A stretch of DNA of 64,000 nt from MH13 sp040219355 (GCA_040219355.1 JAVJSN010000010.1:62001-126000), one strand, 5' to 3'; positions 42,386 through 51,315 are shown, counted from the first letter of the stretch. The notes: generated by a model not told the origin, from the letters alone. Numbers and translations: made by a program.

Positions 42386-43001
42386 CCAGCAGCAACAGGC
42401 GATAGGGAAAGAGCAGAACAGGGATCGCCAAAAGCTTGATCGAAAGATCCCCAAGTGCCCAACTCACCCAACGCGGCGCCTCAAGCGCCAACAAACCAAA
42501 CAGCGGCGCGGCTTCGGTGGCGAACCCATCGCCAAAACCGACCAGCGGCGTCAGGAATGCGGCAAACGCCAGTGTAAAGAACAGCGCGGTATCAACCATC
42601 GATCCAAAGAACGACGAAATCGCAGGCGGCTGCCACCAAGCAGCTCTCTTTTCACCGCGATTAAGATGAGCAAACAGCTGCACGTCCAGCATCTGCGCCA
42701 CCAAGAATGAAAAGCCCGAAGCCAGCGCGATGCGCGGCGTGGCGAAAACGATCGAGAGAACCACCGCAACGGCAAAACCAACCAGCACAACCTGGCGCGC
42801 CTTGGCAGCGCCGAAGGCGCGATTGGCAAAGTCTGTGACCAAGAAGGCAAGCGGGAAGGTGAACGCACCCCAGGTGAGCAGGTCACCCAGCGCCAATGGT
42901 CCCAGAGAACCAGCAAGCGGGTACTGCACCAGCACGTTGGACACAACGATAACCGCCGCCATGCCAAGCATAGCGGCGATAAAGAAAGCAGTTTTTGTCA
43001 T
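42336..43001 (-). CDS. yhhQ: queuosine precursor transporter YhhQ (VUT family)
   Basis: Encodes 221 residues with about six membrane helices. Family segments are LVQYPLAGSLGPLALGDLLT, WGAFTFPLAFLVTDFANRAF, RIALASGFSFLVAQMLDVQL, FAHLNR, and SFFGSMVDTALFFTLAFAAF. Such proteins import 7-deazaguanine precursors for queuosine in tRNA. The gene is 26 bases downstream of rpmB on the same strand. Confidence 0.9.
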   Translation of the reverse strand: MTKTAFFIAAMLGMAAVIVVSNVLVQYPLAGSLGPLALGDLLTWGAFTFPLAFLVTDFANRAFGAAKARQVVLVGFAVAVVLSIVFATPRIALASGFSFLVAQMLDVQLFAHLNRGEKRAAWWQPPAISSFFGSMVDTALFFTLAFAAFLTPLVGFGDGFATEAAPLFGLLALEAPRWVSWALGDLSIKLLAIPVLLFPYRLLLLATGLDGRAAEGSGMAA

Positions 43002-43027
43002 GTAGGCAGAGCCCTGAACGGCGAAGC

Positions 43028-43312
43028 TTAAGCGGTTTGCGCTTTAAGCACTTCTTTTTTCACCTTCAGCGCAGTGGCTGAGAGTTCGGTGTCGCGTGCC
43101 TTGATCAAAAAGGCGTCAAGACCACCGCGATGTTCCACCGAGCGCAGCGCGCTCGCAGAAATACGCAGGCGCACCGTGCGACCAAGCGCATCGGACACAA
43201 GCGAAACGGTGTTCAGGTTCGGCAGCCAGCGGCGACGGGTTTTGTTGTTGGCATGGCTGACATTGTTGCCAGTCTGCACACCCTTGCCGGTCAGTTCACA
43301 ACGACGCGCCAT
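43028..43312 (-). CDS. rpmB: 50S ribosomal protein L28
   Basis: Encodes 94 residues, the length common in alphaproteobacteria. MARRCELTGKGVQTGNNVSH, then NKTRRRWLPNLNTVSL and RLRISASALRSVEHRGGLDA are typical. The CxxTGK start is intact. It probably shares a transcript with yhhQ. Confidence 0.97.
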   Translation of the reverse strand: MARRCELTGKGVQTGNNVSHANNKTRRRWLPNLNTVSLVSDALGRTVRLRISASALRSVEHRGGLDAFLIKARDTELSATALKVKKEVLKAQTA

Positions 43313-43620
43313 GGTCGATCATCCTTAAACATTTGGTTTGCAGCAAAACCCAACCCGGATTGGTAGGCTTTGCGCGCGAACAAAGGGCCTGTCGGACAAG
43401 GCGCAAATGGCGCTCTTCCCGCGGGACTATTGCCGCTTTTGGAAACGAGGCGTGTCTATAGGCACCACAACGCTTTCTCGTCAAGCGTTGGGGCGCGTCC
43501 TTCGAGCTCTGGGCGCACCAAAAACCGCACCAAAAATGCCACAATGGCGGGCAACTTCAAATTGTTGGGGCACGAATCGCGCATGGTTAACGACTGGTCA
43601 ACGGCTTTGGCCTAGCGTTT

Positions 43621-43680
43621 TGCCAAATCATAGCCCGTATTGCGGGCGGTTGGCCAAATCATAGCCCGTATACTGCGGGT
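43621..43680. repeat. two tandem copies of a 31-base hairpin repeat
   Basis: GCCAAATCATAGCCCGTAT occurs at 43622 and again at 43653. Each copy continues into GCGGG, so each can fold as GCCCG/CGGGC. The pair lies in the 418-base gap between the divergent rpmB and DUF3108 genes, about 50 bases before the latter's start. The rest of 43313-43730 shows no supported gene. Confidence 0.7.
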
Positions 43681-43730
43681 CATTGGAAATGACAGATCAG
43701 CGCTGCCCAAACGAGGACCGAGCGAAAACG

Positions 43731-44606
43731 ATGACTGTGACTCATGCAAAACGCCGCTTTTCATCATTTTTTTTAAAGAGCAGCGCCGCCTTGGCGCTGG
43801 GCGCCGCAACGCTGCTCGGTTCGATCCAATCGATTGACCATGTGGCCCAGATCGCCCCAATGGCAGGCCCGCAACCCGCACAGGCTGCCACGTCAAGCTT
43901 GCGCATCACCTATGCGGCGCGCCTTGCAGGCATTCGCATCGGCACCGGCGTGCTTTCGGCCAATATGGATGGGAGCCGCTACACCGCAACGATCTCCGCC
44001 CAAACCAGCTCCGTCGGCCGTTTGGTAAGCCAGGGTCAGGGCGAAGCCGTGGCCCGCGGCGTGTTCGGTAGCACGGTCGCGGTTCCTGTGAGCTACGATC
44101 TATCGGCTTCTGAAGAAGATCTTACCAACGTGGTGCGCATGCGCCTGTCGCGCGGTGATATTTCCGAACTTTCCGCCCAGCCCCAGCTTTCTGATCACCC
44201 CAACAGGGTTGCGGTGCGAGCACAGCATCGCCGCGATGTCGTTGACCCGGTTTCGGCGCTTTTGATGCCAGTGCCGAACGCTGAAGCCGCACGCGGGCCA
44301 GCAGCATGCGGACGCACACTGCCCCTATTTGATGGTCGTCAACGCTACGATATCGCGATGACATTCGTGCGCATGGAAGCGGTTCAATTCGGCAACGGCC
44401 AAGCTGCCGTCTGCCGTCTGAGTTATCGCCCGATCGCAGGCCACCGTTCCAACCGCCGCGTGAACCAAGACCTTGCGCAGAATCCCAACATGTATGTTTG
44501 GCTTTCGCAAGTTGGCGATCAGGCGTTGGTCGCGCCGGTGCGGATGGAGATTGGGCTGGAATTCGGCACACTTTCAATCCAGGCACTTGAGTTCGCCGCT
44601 CAGTAG
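43731..44606 (+). CDS. secreted DUF3108 protein
   Basis: Encodes 291 residues from the ATG at 43731, picked because a signal peptide follows (KSSAALALGAATLLGSIQ, with a later AQAA cleavage-like site). An ATG at 43689 would place 14 hydrophilic residues before it. SLRITYAARLAGIRIGTG opens the mature part, and PVSALLMPV, CGRTLPLFDGRQRYD and VCRLSYRPIAGHR are typical of DUF3108 proteins. The fold is a periplasmic beta structure of unknown function. Confidence 0.85.
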   Translation: MTVTHAKRRFSSFFLKSSAALALGAATLLGSIQSIDHVAQIAPMAGPQPAQAATSSLRITYAARLAGIRIGTGVLSANMDGSRYTATISAQTSSVGRLVSQGQGEAVARGVFGSTVAVPVSYDLSASEEDLTNVVRMRLSRGDISELSAQPQLSDHPNRVAVRAQHRRDVVDPVSALLMPVPNAEAARGPAACGRTLPLFDGRQRYDIAMTFVRMEAVQFGNGQAAVCRLSYRPIAGHRSNRRVNQDLAQNPNMYVWLSQVGDQALVAPVRMEIGLEFGTLSIQALEFAAQ

Positions 44607-44619
44607 TCGACGCCGGCCC

Positions 44620-44958
44620 GTGTCAGCGGAGGCGCGCCTTGCCAGCTACGGCACCCTCGCGCCAGGGCGCGAAAACCATGCGCAGGTCGAGCAACTGAAC
44701 GGCCATTGGGTTGAAGGCATCGTGCGTGGACGTGCCACCACCAACACAAAGGGGCGGTGGAAAGGCTATCCAGGTTTTGTCCTCGATCCCGATGGCGAAG
44801 ACATTCCAGTGTTCATCTTGCAGTCAGATGACCTGCCGGGGCATTGGCATCACCTTGATGCGTTCGAAGGCGATGCCTATCAGCGTGTGACGGCAACCGC
44901 GCAGACCGCGAACGGCCCCGTTGAAGTCTCAATCTACGAACTCAAGCAGCACGACTGA
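44620..44958 (+). CDS. gamma-glutamylcyclotransferase-like (GGCT/AIG2) protein
   Basis: Encodes 112 residues from a GTG at 44620; no good ribosome site is visible and the start could be different. ASYGTLAPGRENH is the GGCT substrate-loop signature, and FVLDPDGEDIPVFILQSDDL followed by LDAFEGDAYQRV (family Glu) completes the fold. Relatives cyclise gamma-glutamyl groups, but many are of unknown substrate. It follows the DUF3108 stop by 13 bases. Confidence 0.8.
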   Translation: MSAEARLASYGTLAPGRENHAQVEQLNGHWVEGIVRGRATTNTKGRWKGYPGFVLDPDGEDIPVFILQSDDLPGHWHHLDAFEGDAYQRVTATAQTANGPVEVSIYELKQHD

Positions 44959-44963
44959 AGGTT

Positions 44964-45215
44964 CTAAACGTCGGCCCGTGATGATACTTCGTTTTGCCAG
45001 GGACTCGGCACCCTGGACCCATGTATCGGCAGGTTGAACAACTCGCTCAATTGACGCAGCGAGGATGCGCGGGCTTCTGCTTCGCGGGCCGCAGCGGCGC
45101 GCTCATGCATTTTGTTTTTCAGACGGTCGAAAACTTCCGGCAAAACTTCTGATTTGACCACCGCTTCGATGGTATTGTGTTGACTGGCCGGCTTCCATGG
45201 CTGTGACAAACCCAT
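44964..45215 (-). CDS. small helical hypothetical protein
   Basis: Encodes 83 residues; AGGTG lies 5-6 bases before the ATG at 45215. The middle (VFDRLKNKMHERAAAAREAE) is strongly helical, possibly coiled. Codon use looks normal for the genome. I do not recognise a family. It meets the GGCT-like gene tail to tail with a 5-base gap. The start of its coding frame is the weakest point. Confidence 0.5.
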   Translation of the reverse strand: MGLSQPWKPASQHNTIEAVVKSEVLPEVFDRLKNKMHERAAAAREAEARASSLRQLSELFNLPIHGSRVPSPWQNEVSSRADV

Positions 45216-45469
45216 AGTACACCTGTGCGTTACAGCGTCCTCGCGCCGCGCCAGGACCGCTGCAAGAAGGGTGTGCGCCAGGGCCCATTTTCACAAGATG
45301 ATGCTAATGCGTAGGGCTTCCTGCTTATGCGCCAAAGAGCCGGACGTCGATCCACGAGCCTAGGGCTGCAACCGGCGAGCTCTGACAAGGATCAACCAGA
45401 CACGATCACAAGCGTTTACTCAAAAACAAAGAGCTGAATTTGACGGCTGATCTCCAGGCTGGAGCCACA

Positions 45470-45826
45470 ATGACCAGACCAGATGTCTGCAAAGCTTTAC
45501 GCGTTGCTGCCTACAGTATTGTGTTGCTGGTCGCGCTGGTTTGGGCGACCTTTGCTGCCCTTTCAGGGGCTCAAGGCGGTTCGCAGGGGCTGGTGCGCAA
45601 CCTTCCCAACGCCCTGCCCTGGGCTTTGCTTTTCGCGCTATGGCTGGTCGCTCTGTTTTGGCCCAGATTGGGCGGAGCACTCATCCTGGCGGCGGGCGCT
45701 GGATACTTTGTCTATTTCAACGCCTGGACAAACATCGTGCTGCTCGTCGGCATCGTCTTACCGCTCAGTGTTGCTGGCACGGTGCTGATGCTCACGGTCT
45801 GCCCTACTCCGGGACACAATCGTTAA
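45470..45826 (+). CDS. small integral membrane protein
   Basis: Encodes 118 residues from the ATG at 45470, with GGAG 5 bases upstream. Four hydrophobic helices are visible (residues ~13-34, ~52-66, ~70-86, ~88-108). It resembles short DUF-type four-helix proteins such as the DUF7670 group, but I am not sure. No operon partner is evident. Confidence 0.65.
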   Translation: MTRPDVCKALRVAAYSIVLLVALVWATFAALSGAQGGSQGLVRNLPNALPWALLFALWLVALFWPRLGGALILAAGAGYFVYFNAWTNIVLLVGIVLPLSVAGTVLMLTVCPTPGHNR

Positions 45827-45890
45827 AATTGTAGGCTTTGATACGTCATCGAAGGCGCGCGGCTTGTGCCAACTAGGCTGGGGACACCCT

Positions 45891-45983
45891 ACATACAGCG
45901 TGAACGAACCCTGAAAATCGGCCAAATCACCGATTCGGTCACGCTGTGTTCCCCGCACGTTCAAATGTTAACAGAGACGCTCA
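45891..45983. repeat. first copy of a diverged ~94-bp direct repeat
   Basis: This copy shares long blocks with 46189-46282: GCGTGAAC, ACCCTGAAAA, CGATTCGG, CACGC, CACGTTC, GTTAACA and GCTCA occur in the same order. The two are offset by 298 bases and differ in scattered groups of bases. It lies just after the small membrane gene. The surrounding gap 45827-46313 has no supported gene. Confidence 0.7.
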
Positions 45984-46188
45984 AAAACGTGCGGTGCGAT
46001 GCTGTCTTACGCCGATCCGTCACCCAATTGTGGTCGTCAGTCGACGCCCAAAAGCAGGGTTCTATTGGTTGCTTAACGCTACGTGAGAAATCACTTTTGT
46101 CCCATTACGGCACACTTTTGCTAACGCAACGATCACCACAGGTCCGATTCCCGCCCTCGCCTGGTGGCAGACGGTTACCACGCGCACC

Positions 46189-46282
46189 ACATATGGCGTG
46201 AACAGACCCTGAAAACAGCGCAAACAGCCGATTCGGACACGCCTTGTTCTGGGCACGTTCGATAGGTTAACACCAAAGCTCA
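46189..46282. repeat. second copy of the ~94-bp direct repeat, before the helicase gene
   Basis: The second copy ends 31 bases before the helicase start, so it may contain the helicase promoter region. It matches the first copy block by block but with clear divergence, so the duplication is not recent. Confidence 0.7.
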
Positions 46283-46313
46283 CTCTTCCTGTGCTAAGGC
46301 CCCTTCCCCCTCT

Positions 46314-49300
46314 ATGCCCTACACTGCACGCTCCAAAGCGCCCGGCGCTGGTGTGACGGCCATTCTTGGCCCCACCAACACCGGCAAAACCTACATGGCG
46401 ATCGAGCGCATGATGACGCACCAAACTGGCGTCATCGGCCTGCCGCTGCGCCTGTTGGCGCGTGAGGTGTATTTGAAACTCTGCGATCGGGCGGGGCAAG
46501 AAAAGGTTGCGCTCGTCACGGGCGAAGAAAAAATCATCCCCATGGAGCCGCGTTACTGGGTCTCCACGGTGGAGGCGATGCCGCGCGATCTGGATGTGGA
46601 TTTCGTCGCCGTTGATGAAGTGCAGATGGCGGCAAACTTGGAACGCGGCCACGTGTTCACCGACCGCATTTTGAACGTGCGCGGCAAACTGGAAACCATG
46701 CTGCTGGGCGCTGGCACCATTCGCGGCCTGCTGGCCAGCTTGTTGCCCGGCATCACGATCATCCAGCGCCCACGCATGTCGATGATCACCTATGCGGGGT
46801 CGAAGAAAATCACCCGTCAGCCCCGCCGCACCGCCATCGTCGCGTTCTCTGCCAACGATGTGTATTCGGTCGCCGAACTGATCCGCCGCCAGCGCGGTGG
46901 CGCGGCTGTGGTGCTCGGCGCGCTGTCTCCGCGCACCCGTAATGCCCAAGTCGACATGTACCAGAACGGCGATGTGGACTTTCTCGTCGCTACCGATGCC
47001 ATCGGCATGGGTTTAAACCTTGATGTCGATCACGTCGCCTTTGCCGGACGCCACAAGTTCGATGGCTTTGATTATCGCGAGCTAACCGCCGCCGAAATGG
47101 GTCAGATTTCAGGCCGCGCCGGACGCCACACCCGCGATGGCACATTTGGGGTGACGGGCCGGACCGAAGCGCTGGATGATTATCTGGTCGAGAAGCTTGA
47201 GACGCACGCCTTTGAGCCCGTCAAACGCCTGCAATGGCGCAACGCCAATCTTGATTTTGCATCCATCGAAGCCTTGCGCGACAGCCTGGATGAAATTCCC
47301 GGCCACGATCTGCTGACGCGTGCTTTACCGCAAGAAGATGCCGATACACTCGATGGTGTGCTGCGCGACAAGGCGTTGCGAGCACGGGCGAACAGTCGCG
47401 AGCGGGTCGCGATGCTGTGGGATGCCTGCCAGCTACCCGATTATCGCAAGATCGCTCCTGCCCAGCACATTGAAATCGTTGGTCAACTGTTCTCTCATAT
47501 CGCTGATCGCGGCACCGTGCCGGACGATTGGATGGAGGGGCAACTGAAGAACTCCGACCGCGTTGACGGAGATATCGATGCGCTGTCAGCGCGCATCGCG
47601 CAGGTCCGCACTTGGACCTTTGTCGCAAACCGAAATGCGTGGCTTGATGATCCCACGCATTGGCAGGAGCGCACGCGCGCGCTAGAGGACCGCTTGTCGG
47701 ATGCGCTTCATGAAAAGCTGACACAAAGGTTTGTGGACCGACGCACCAGCGTGCTTATGCGACGCTTGAGGGAGAAGGATATGCTTGAGGCGATGATCGC
47801 AAGCGATGGCGATGTCCAAGTTGAAGGCCAACATGTCGGTTGGCTGGCTGGGTTTCGGTTTACCCCGGATACCACAGCTGAGGATTTGGACGGCAAGGCG
47901 GTACGAACCGCCGCGCAAAAGGCTTTGGCCGCTGAAATTCAGCGCCGCGCAGAAAAACTGTCGCTCGCAGACGATGCCGCCTTCGTGCTCGATGCCGAAG
48001 GCGCGGTACGTTGGACCGGCGAAGTGGTCGCCAAGCTGACCAGCTCGGACGATATATTGAAGCCGAAGATCATTCTGCTCGCCGATGAACAGCTCACCGG
48101 CGGCGCACGTGAGATTGTCGATTCGCGGCTGACCAAATGGTTGAATGACCAAATCGAAAAGCATCTGGGCAGCCTGCTGGCGCTCCGCAGCGGTGACGGT
48201 TTGGATGGCATCGCACGCGGTATCGGCTTCCGTCTGGCCGAAGAGATGGGCGCCATCGACCGCCGTGAAATCGCTGGCGACGTTAAAGCGCTGGAACAGG
48301 AAGCCCGCGCCACCTTGCGCAAGCATGGCGTACGTTTCGGCGCTTACGCACTTTTTGTTCCGCAACTTTTGAAGCCCGCCCCCGTCAGTCTGCTCGCCAC
48401 CCTATGGGCGCTGCAGAATGGCGGTATGGATCAGCCGGGTCTGCGTGAGCTTCCCCAGCTCAATGCCTCTGGCCGCACATCCATCCCGGTGGATGCGAGC
48501 TTTGATGCCCGGCTTTACCCCATTGCCGGCTTCCGCGTCTGTGGTCGTCGGGCGGTGCGTTTTGACATCCTTGAGCGCCTGGCCGACTTGATTCGTCCAC
48601 TGGTGTCGTTCCGCGTGGGCCAAACTGAGGGCGACGCGCCCGATGGCGCAGCTGAAGGCGCTGGGTTCACTGTCACAGTGGAAATGACCTCGCTGCTTGG
48701 TTGCGCAGGCGATGATTTCTCTGAAGTGTTGAAATCGCTTGGCTACAAGATGGACCGCAAGACGGTCCCGATTGAGACGCCAGCCGAACCTGACGCGTCT
48801 GAGGCGGAAACACCAGCAGAATCAACGTCGGAAGACACACCAAGAATTGAGCCTGACGCTGCCGAGAACAGTGGAGCCGAGGCAGTGGCAGCAGACGCGC
48901 CCGCCGATAAAACTGCAGAGGTTGCCGCACCAGAAGCGCCAGCCGAGGTGGCCAGCGATGAAACGCCTGTTGAAGCAGCTGAGGCTGACACGGCCACACC
49001 TGATGAAACGGCACCTTCGCTGGAAACACCTGAGGCTCCCACCGAGCAGGTGATCGAGATTTGGCGCCCAGCGCCCAATCGCCCACGCCAACAAGGCCGC
49101 CCCAACGCCCGCCGCCAAGGTGGAGAGCAAGAGGCAGGCGACGGCGAACCAAACCGCCAGAATAATGGCAAAGGGTCCGGCAAGGACCGGCGCCAAGATC
49201 GTGGCGACAAGCGCGCCAAGGGGCAACGTCGCCAAGATGGCCGTGATGGCCGCAAGGGCGGAAAGCCTGGTGGAAAGCCGCCCGGCCCGCGCACCTACAC

Positions 49301-49394
49301 CGCAGCGCCGCCCAAGAAAGAGCGCCAAGCCGACCCAGATTCGCCTTTTGCGGCACTGGCAGGCCTGCTCGATAACAAAGATGGCAACAGCTAA
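46314..49394 (+). CDS. Suv3-like DExH RNA/DNA helicase
   Basis: Encodes 1026 residues. The core resembles mitochondrial Suv3 helicases: GPTNTGKT P-loop at 19-26, DEVQ at 101-104, LRLLAREVYLKL, LVTGEEKI and the late helicase motifs VLGALSPRTRNAQVDMYQNG, DAIGMGLNLDVDHVAF and QISGRAGRHTRDGTFG. After a middle region of unclear domains the tail from ~805 is Ala/Glu-rich, then strongly basic and Gly/Gln/Arg-rich (about residues 930-1010), ending with a DPDSPFAALAGLL motif. The basic tail likely binds RNA. Alphaproteobacterial members are usual in this gene order; the cellular substrate is unknown. Confidence 0.9.
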   Translation: MPYTARSKAPGAGVTAILGPTNTGKTYMAIERMMTHQTGVIGLPLRLLAREVYLKLCDRAGQEKVALVTGEEKIIPMEPRYWVSTVEAMPRDLDVDFVAVDEVQMAANLERGHVFTDRILNVRGKLETMLLGAGTIRGLLASLLPGITIIQRPRMSMITYAGSKKITRQPRRTAIVAFSANDVYSVAELIRRQRGGAAVVLGALSPRTRNAQVDMYQNGDVDFLVATDAIGMGLNLDVDHVAFAGRHKFDGFDYRELTAAEMGQISGRAGRHTRDGTFGVTGRTEALDDYLVEKLETHAFEPVKRLQWRNANLDFASIEALRDSLDEIPGHDLLTRALPQEDADTLDGVLRDKALRARANSRERVAMLWDACQLPDYRKIAPAQHIEIVGQLFSHIADRGTVPDDWMEGQLKNSDRVDGDIDALSARIAQVRTWTFVANRNAWLDDPTHWQERTRALEDRLSDALHEKLTQRFVDRRTSVLMRRLREKDMLEAMIASDGDVQVEGQHVGWLAGFRFTPDTTAEDLDGKAVRTAAQKALAAEIQRRAEKLSLADDAAFVLDAEGAVRWTGEVVAKLTSSDDILKPKIILLADEQLTGGAREIVDSRLTKWLNDQIEKHLGSLLALRSGDGLDGIARGIGFRLAEEMGAIDRREIAGDVKALEQEARATLRKHGVRFGAYALFVPQLLKPAPVSLLATLWALQNGGMDQPGLRELPQLNASGRTSIPVDASFDARLYPIAGFRVCGRRAVRFDILERLADLIRPLVSFRVGQTEGDAPDGAAEGAGFTVTVEMTSLLGCAGDDFSEVLKSLGYKMDRKTVPIETPAEPDASEAETPAESTSEDTPRIEPDAAENSGAEAVAADAPADKTAEVAAPEAPAEVASDETPVEAAEADTATPDETAPSLETPEAPTEQVIEIWRPAPNRPRQQGRPNARRQGGEQEAGDGEPNRQNNGKGSGKDRRQDRGDKRAKGQRRQDGRDGRKGGKPGGKPPGPRTYTAAPPKKERQADPDSPFAALAGLLDNKDGNS

Positions 49395-49812
49395 CACCAG
49401 TGAAGAAAGCAATGCCGACAAGCTGCGGCTGGACCGTTGGCTGTTTTTCTCGCGCCTGGTGAAAAGTCGCTCGCTGGCCGCAAAAATGATCGAGAACGGT
49501 CAGGTGCGGGTGAACGGCGAGAAGACTCACCAGGCCAAGCGCGCAGTGGGGCCAGGCGATGTGCTCACCGTCGCTCTGCCGCACCCCGGTGCTGATGCGG
49601 TCAAGATCATTAAGCTGGTGGCCTGTGGCACGCGACGCGGTCCAGCCGCCGAAGCACAGACACTGTATGAGGATCTCACCCCACCACCGCCACCCAAGGA
49701 AGACCGCGATCTGATTGCTTCCCGGCGTGCGCCCAGCCCAGGACGACGCCCCACCAAGCATGAACGTGGACGCCTGCAAGAGCTAAAGCGTGGCGGCACG
49801 CACGACGTCTAA
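49381..49812 (+). CDS. S4-domain RNA-binding protein (HslR-like)
   Basis: Encodes 143 residues from the ATG at 49381; a longer open frame upstream lies inside the helicase gene. KLRLDRWLFFSRLVKSRSLA and QVRVNGEKTHQAKRAVGPGD make a canonical S4 domain. The C-terminus is proline- and arginine-rich. HslR (Hsp15) in E. coli binds stalled 50S subunits; the same role here is inference. The 14-base overlap with the helicase suggests the two act in RNA metabolism together. Confidence 0.9.
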   Translation: MATANTSEESNADKLRLDRWLFFSRLVKSRSLAAKMIENGQVRVNGEKTHQAKRAVGPGDVLTVALPHPGADAVKIIKLVACGTRRGPAAEAQTLYEDLTPPPPPKEDRDLIASRRAPSPGRRPTKHERGRLQELKRGGTHDV

Positions 49813-49928
49813 GCGGTGTTACGCATTGGACCCTTCGCCGCCTTGACAAGGGGGGGTGGAAAACGATTTGGAATGACAGGCGCGCCTCTCAAGCACGCCT
49901 ACAAAAAAGCCGATTGGAGCCTGCCTGA

Positions 49929-50264
49929 ATGACCTACATCGTTACGGAAAACTGCATCAAATGTAAGTACACCGATTGTGTGGAGGTCTGCCCCGTGGAT
50001 TGCTTCTATGAGGGTGAGAACATGCTCGTCATCCACCCTGATGAATGCATCGATTGTGGCGTGTGCGAACCGGAGTGTCCTGCCGATGCAATCAAGCCGG
50101 ATACAGAGCCTGGTTTGGAATCTTGGCTGACGCTGAACACAAAATTTGCGTCTGAATGGCCCAACATCACCATGAAGAAAGAGCAGATGGCAGACGCCGA
50201 AGCCTTTGATGGCAAAGCCGGCAAATTGGAGCTGTTCTCTGCAAATCCAGGCGAGGGCGACTGA
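49929..50264 (+). CDS. fdxA: 7Fe ferredoxin FdxA
   Basis: Encodes 111 residues. Cysteines at 9, 12, 17, 21, 25 and 40, 43, 46, 50 match the [3Fe-4S][4Fe-4S] seven-iron ferredoxin pattern (CIKCKYTDCVEVCPVDCF and CIDCGVCEPECP). The ~35-residue C-terminal extension is typical of FdxA. The electron partners are not evident from context. Confidence 0.96.
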   Translation: MTYIVTENCIKCKYTDCVEVCPVDCFYEGENMLVIHPDECIDCGVCEPECPADAIKPDTEPGLESWLTLNTKFASEWPNITMKKEQMADAEAFDGKAGKLELFSANPGEGD

Positions 50265-50676
50265 GCGCGCCTGCAAAGCTGCAAAAACAGGTGTAAGGGC
50301 AGCCAGTGGGCAAACCCAGAGCAGCCCACGAAAATGAACAGCGATTAACCATATGCTAGCAAGAGTTTGATTTTTGCTGCTTTTTGAGGTATGGTTTCGC
50401 TTCGTTTCAAAGATAACTCGACCAGGCCGGACCCTTTTGCCGCCTCTTTCTCGTTAGTCCGATCAACCATTTAACCGCCCAGCGCGGCCTTAAAAAGCCC
50501 GCCGCTGATGGTGGTTGTGTGTGTTTGATCGCGCACGCTCTGTTGGCCCACCTAGTGGCCCAGCGCGCTTGAGAGCGAGTTTGTCTGGAAACGCCAAAAC
50601 GAGATCGCATGCTCAGTAGGCATGCACATGGTCGGGACGTTCCCCACTGCCCGACCCAACAGGAGTTTGTCAGCGT
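50265..50676 (+). promoter_or_regulatory. long structured leader region before carD
   Basis: The 412 bases between fdxA and carD hold no supported gene. Two inverted repeats lie just upstream of carD: GCATGC at 50607-50612 and 50620-50625, and GTCGGG at 50631 with CCCGAC at 50650. Another imperfect GC-rich stem surrounds AAAAA near 50480-50510. AGGAG at 50661-50665 is 11 bases before the carD ATG. A structured 5' leader is possible. Confidence 0.4.
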
Positions 50677-51258
50677 ATGGCGACCGCAAAGAAAACAACG
50701 CAAAAGCAGGGTTTCAAAGTCAATGAGCAGATCGTGTATCCGTCTCATGGCGTTGGCCGCATCGTGGCCATTGAAAAGCAAGAAATTGCTGGCCTGACGC
50801 TTGAGCTTTTCGTCATCACCTTTGACAAGGACAAGATGACCCTGCGTGTGCCTGTGGCCAAAGTGGAAAGCGTCGGCATGCGTAAGCTTGCCGAAGACAG
50901 TTTGGTTGAAAAGTCTCTGAAAACGATCAAAGGCCGCGCCCGTGTTAAGCGCGCCATGTGGTCACGTCGTGCGCAAGAATACGAAGCGAAGATCAATTCT
51001 GGTAATTTGATCCAGATCGCTGAAGTGGTTCGTGATCTCTACCGCGCCGACACACAGCCTGAGCAGTCCTATTCTGAGCGCCAGCTTTATGAAGCTGCGT
51101 TGGACCGTATGGCCCGCGAAATCGCTGCGGTGAACAGCATGACGGAAACCGAAGCAGTTCGCCTGATTGAGCAGACTTTGGCCAAAAGCCCGAGTCGCGC
51201 CAAGCCGGTTGAAGAGGCTGATGACGGCGAAGCCGAGGATCAAAGCGCCGCAGCCTGA
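50677..51258 (+). CDS. carD: CarD-family (CdnL-type) RNA polymerase-binding regulator
   Basis: Encodes 193 residues. The N-terminal RNA-polymerase-interacting domain (KVNEQIVYPSHGVGRIVAIE, ITFDKDKMTLRVPVAKVESV) is followed by a helical C-terminal domain (WSRRAQEYEAKINSGNLIQI, LYEAALDRMAREIA). CarD/CdnL stabilises the promoter open complex, notably at rRNA promoters. The acidic C-terminal tail is specific. It is monocistronic and ends at a strong terminator. Confidence 0.95.
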   Translation: MATAKKTTQKQGFKVNEQIVYPSHGVGRIVAIEKQEIAGLTLELFVITFDKDKMTLRVPVAKVESVGMRKLAEDSLVEKSLKTIKGRARVKRAMWSRRAQEYEAKINSGNLIQIAEVVRDLYRADTQPEQSYSERQLYEAALDRMAREIAAVNSMTETEAVRLIEQTLAKSPSRAKPVEEADDGEAEDQSAAA

Positions 51259-51286
51259 AACCAAAACAGCTCGCGTTAACCCACTT

Positions 51287-51315
51287 AAAGCCCGGCCATT
51301 TTGGTCGGGCTTTTT
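51287..51315 (+). terminator. terminator after carD
   Basis: AAAGCCCG...CGGGCTTT pair with a small mismatch around CCATTTTGG and are followed by TTTTT. It lies 28 bases after the carD stop. Confidence 0.85.

Noticed and set aside
46138..46162. A T-arm-like sequence (GGTCCGATTCCCGCC)
   Set aside because: No matching acceptor, D or anticodon arm can be built upstream and the T stem does not pair fully.
46062..46949. A 295-codon minus-strand frame over the helicase start
   Set aside because: It is the complement of the clear helicase coding sequence and has no recognisable domain.
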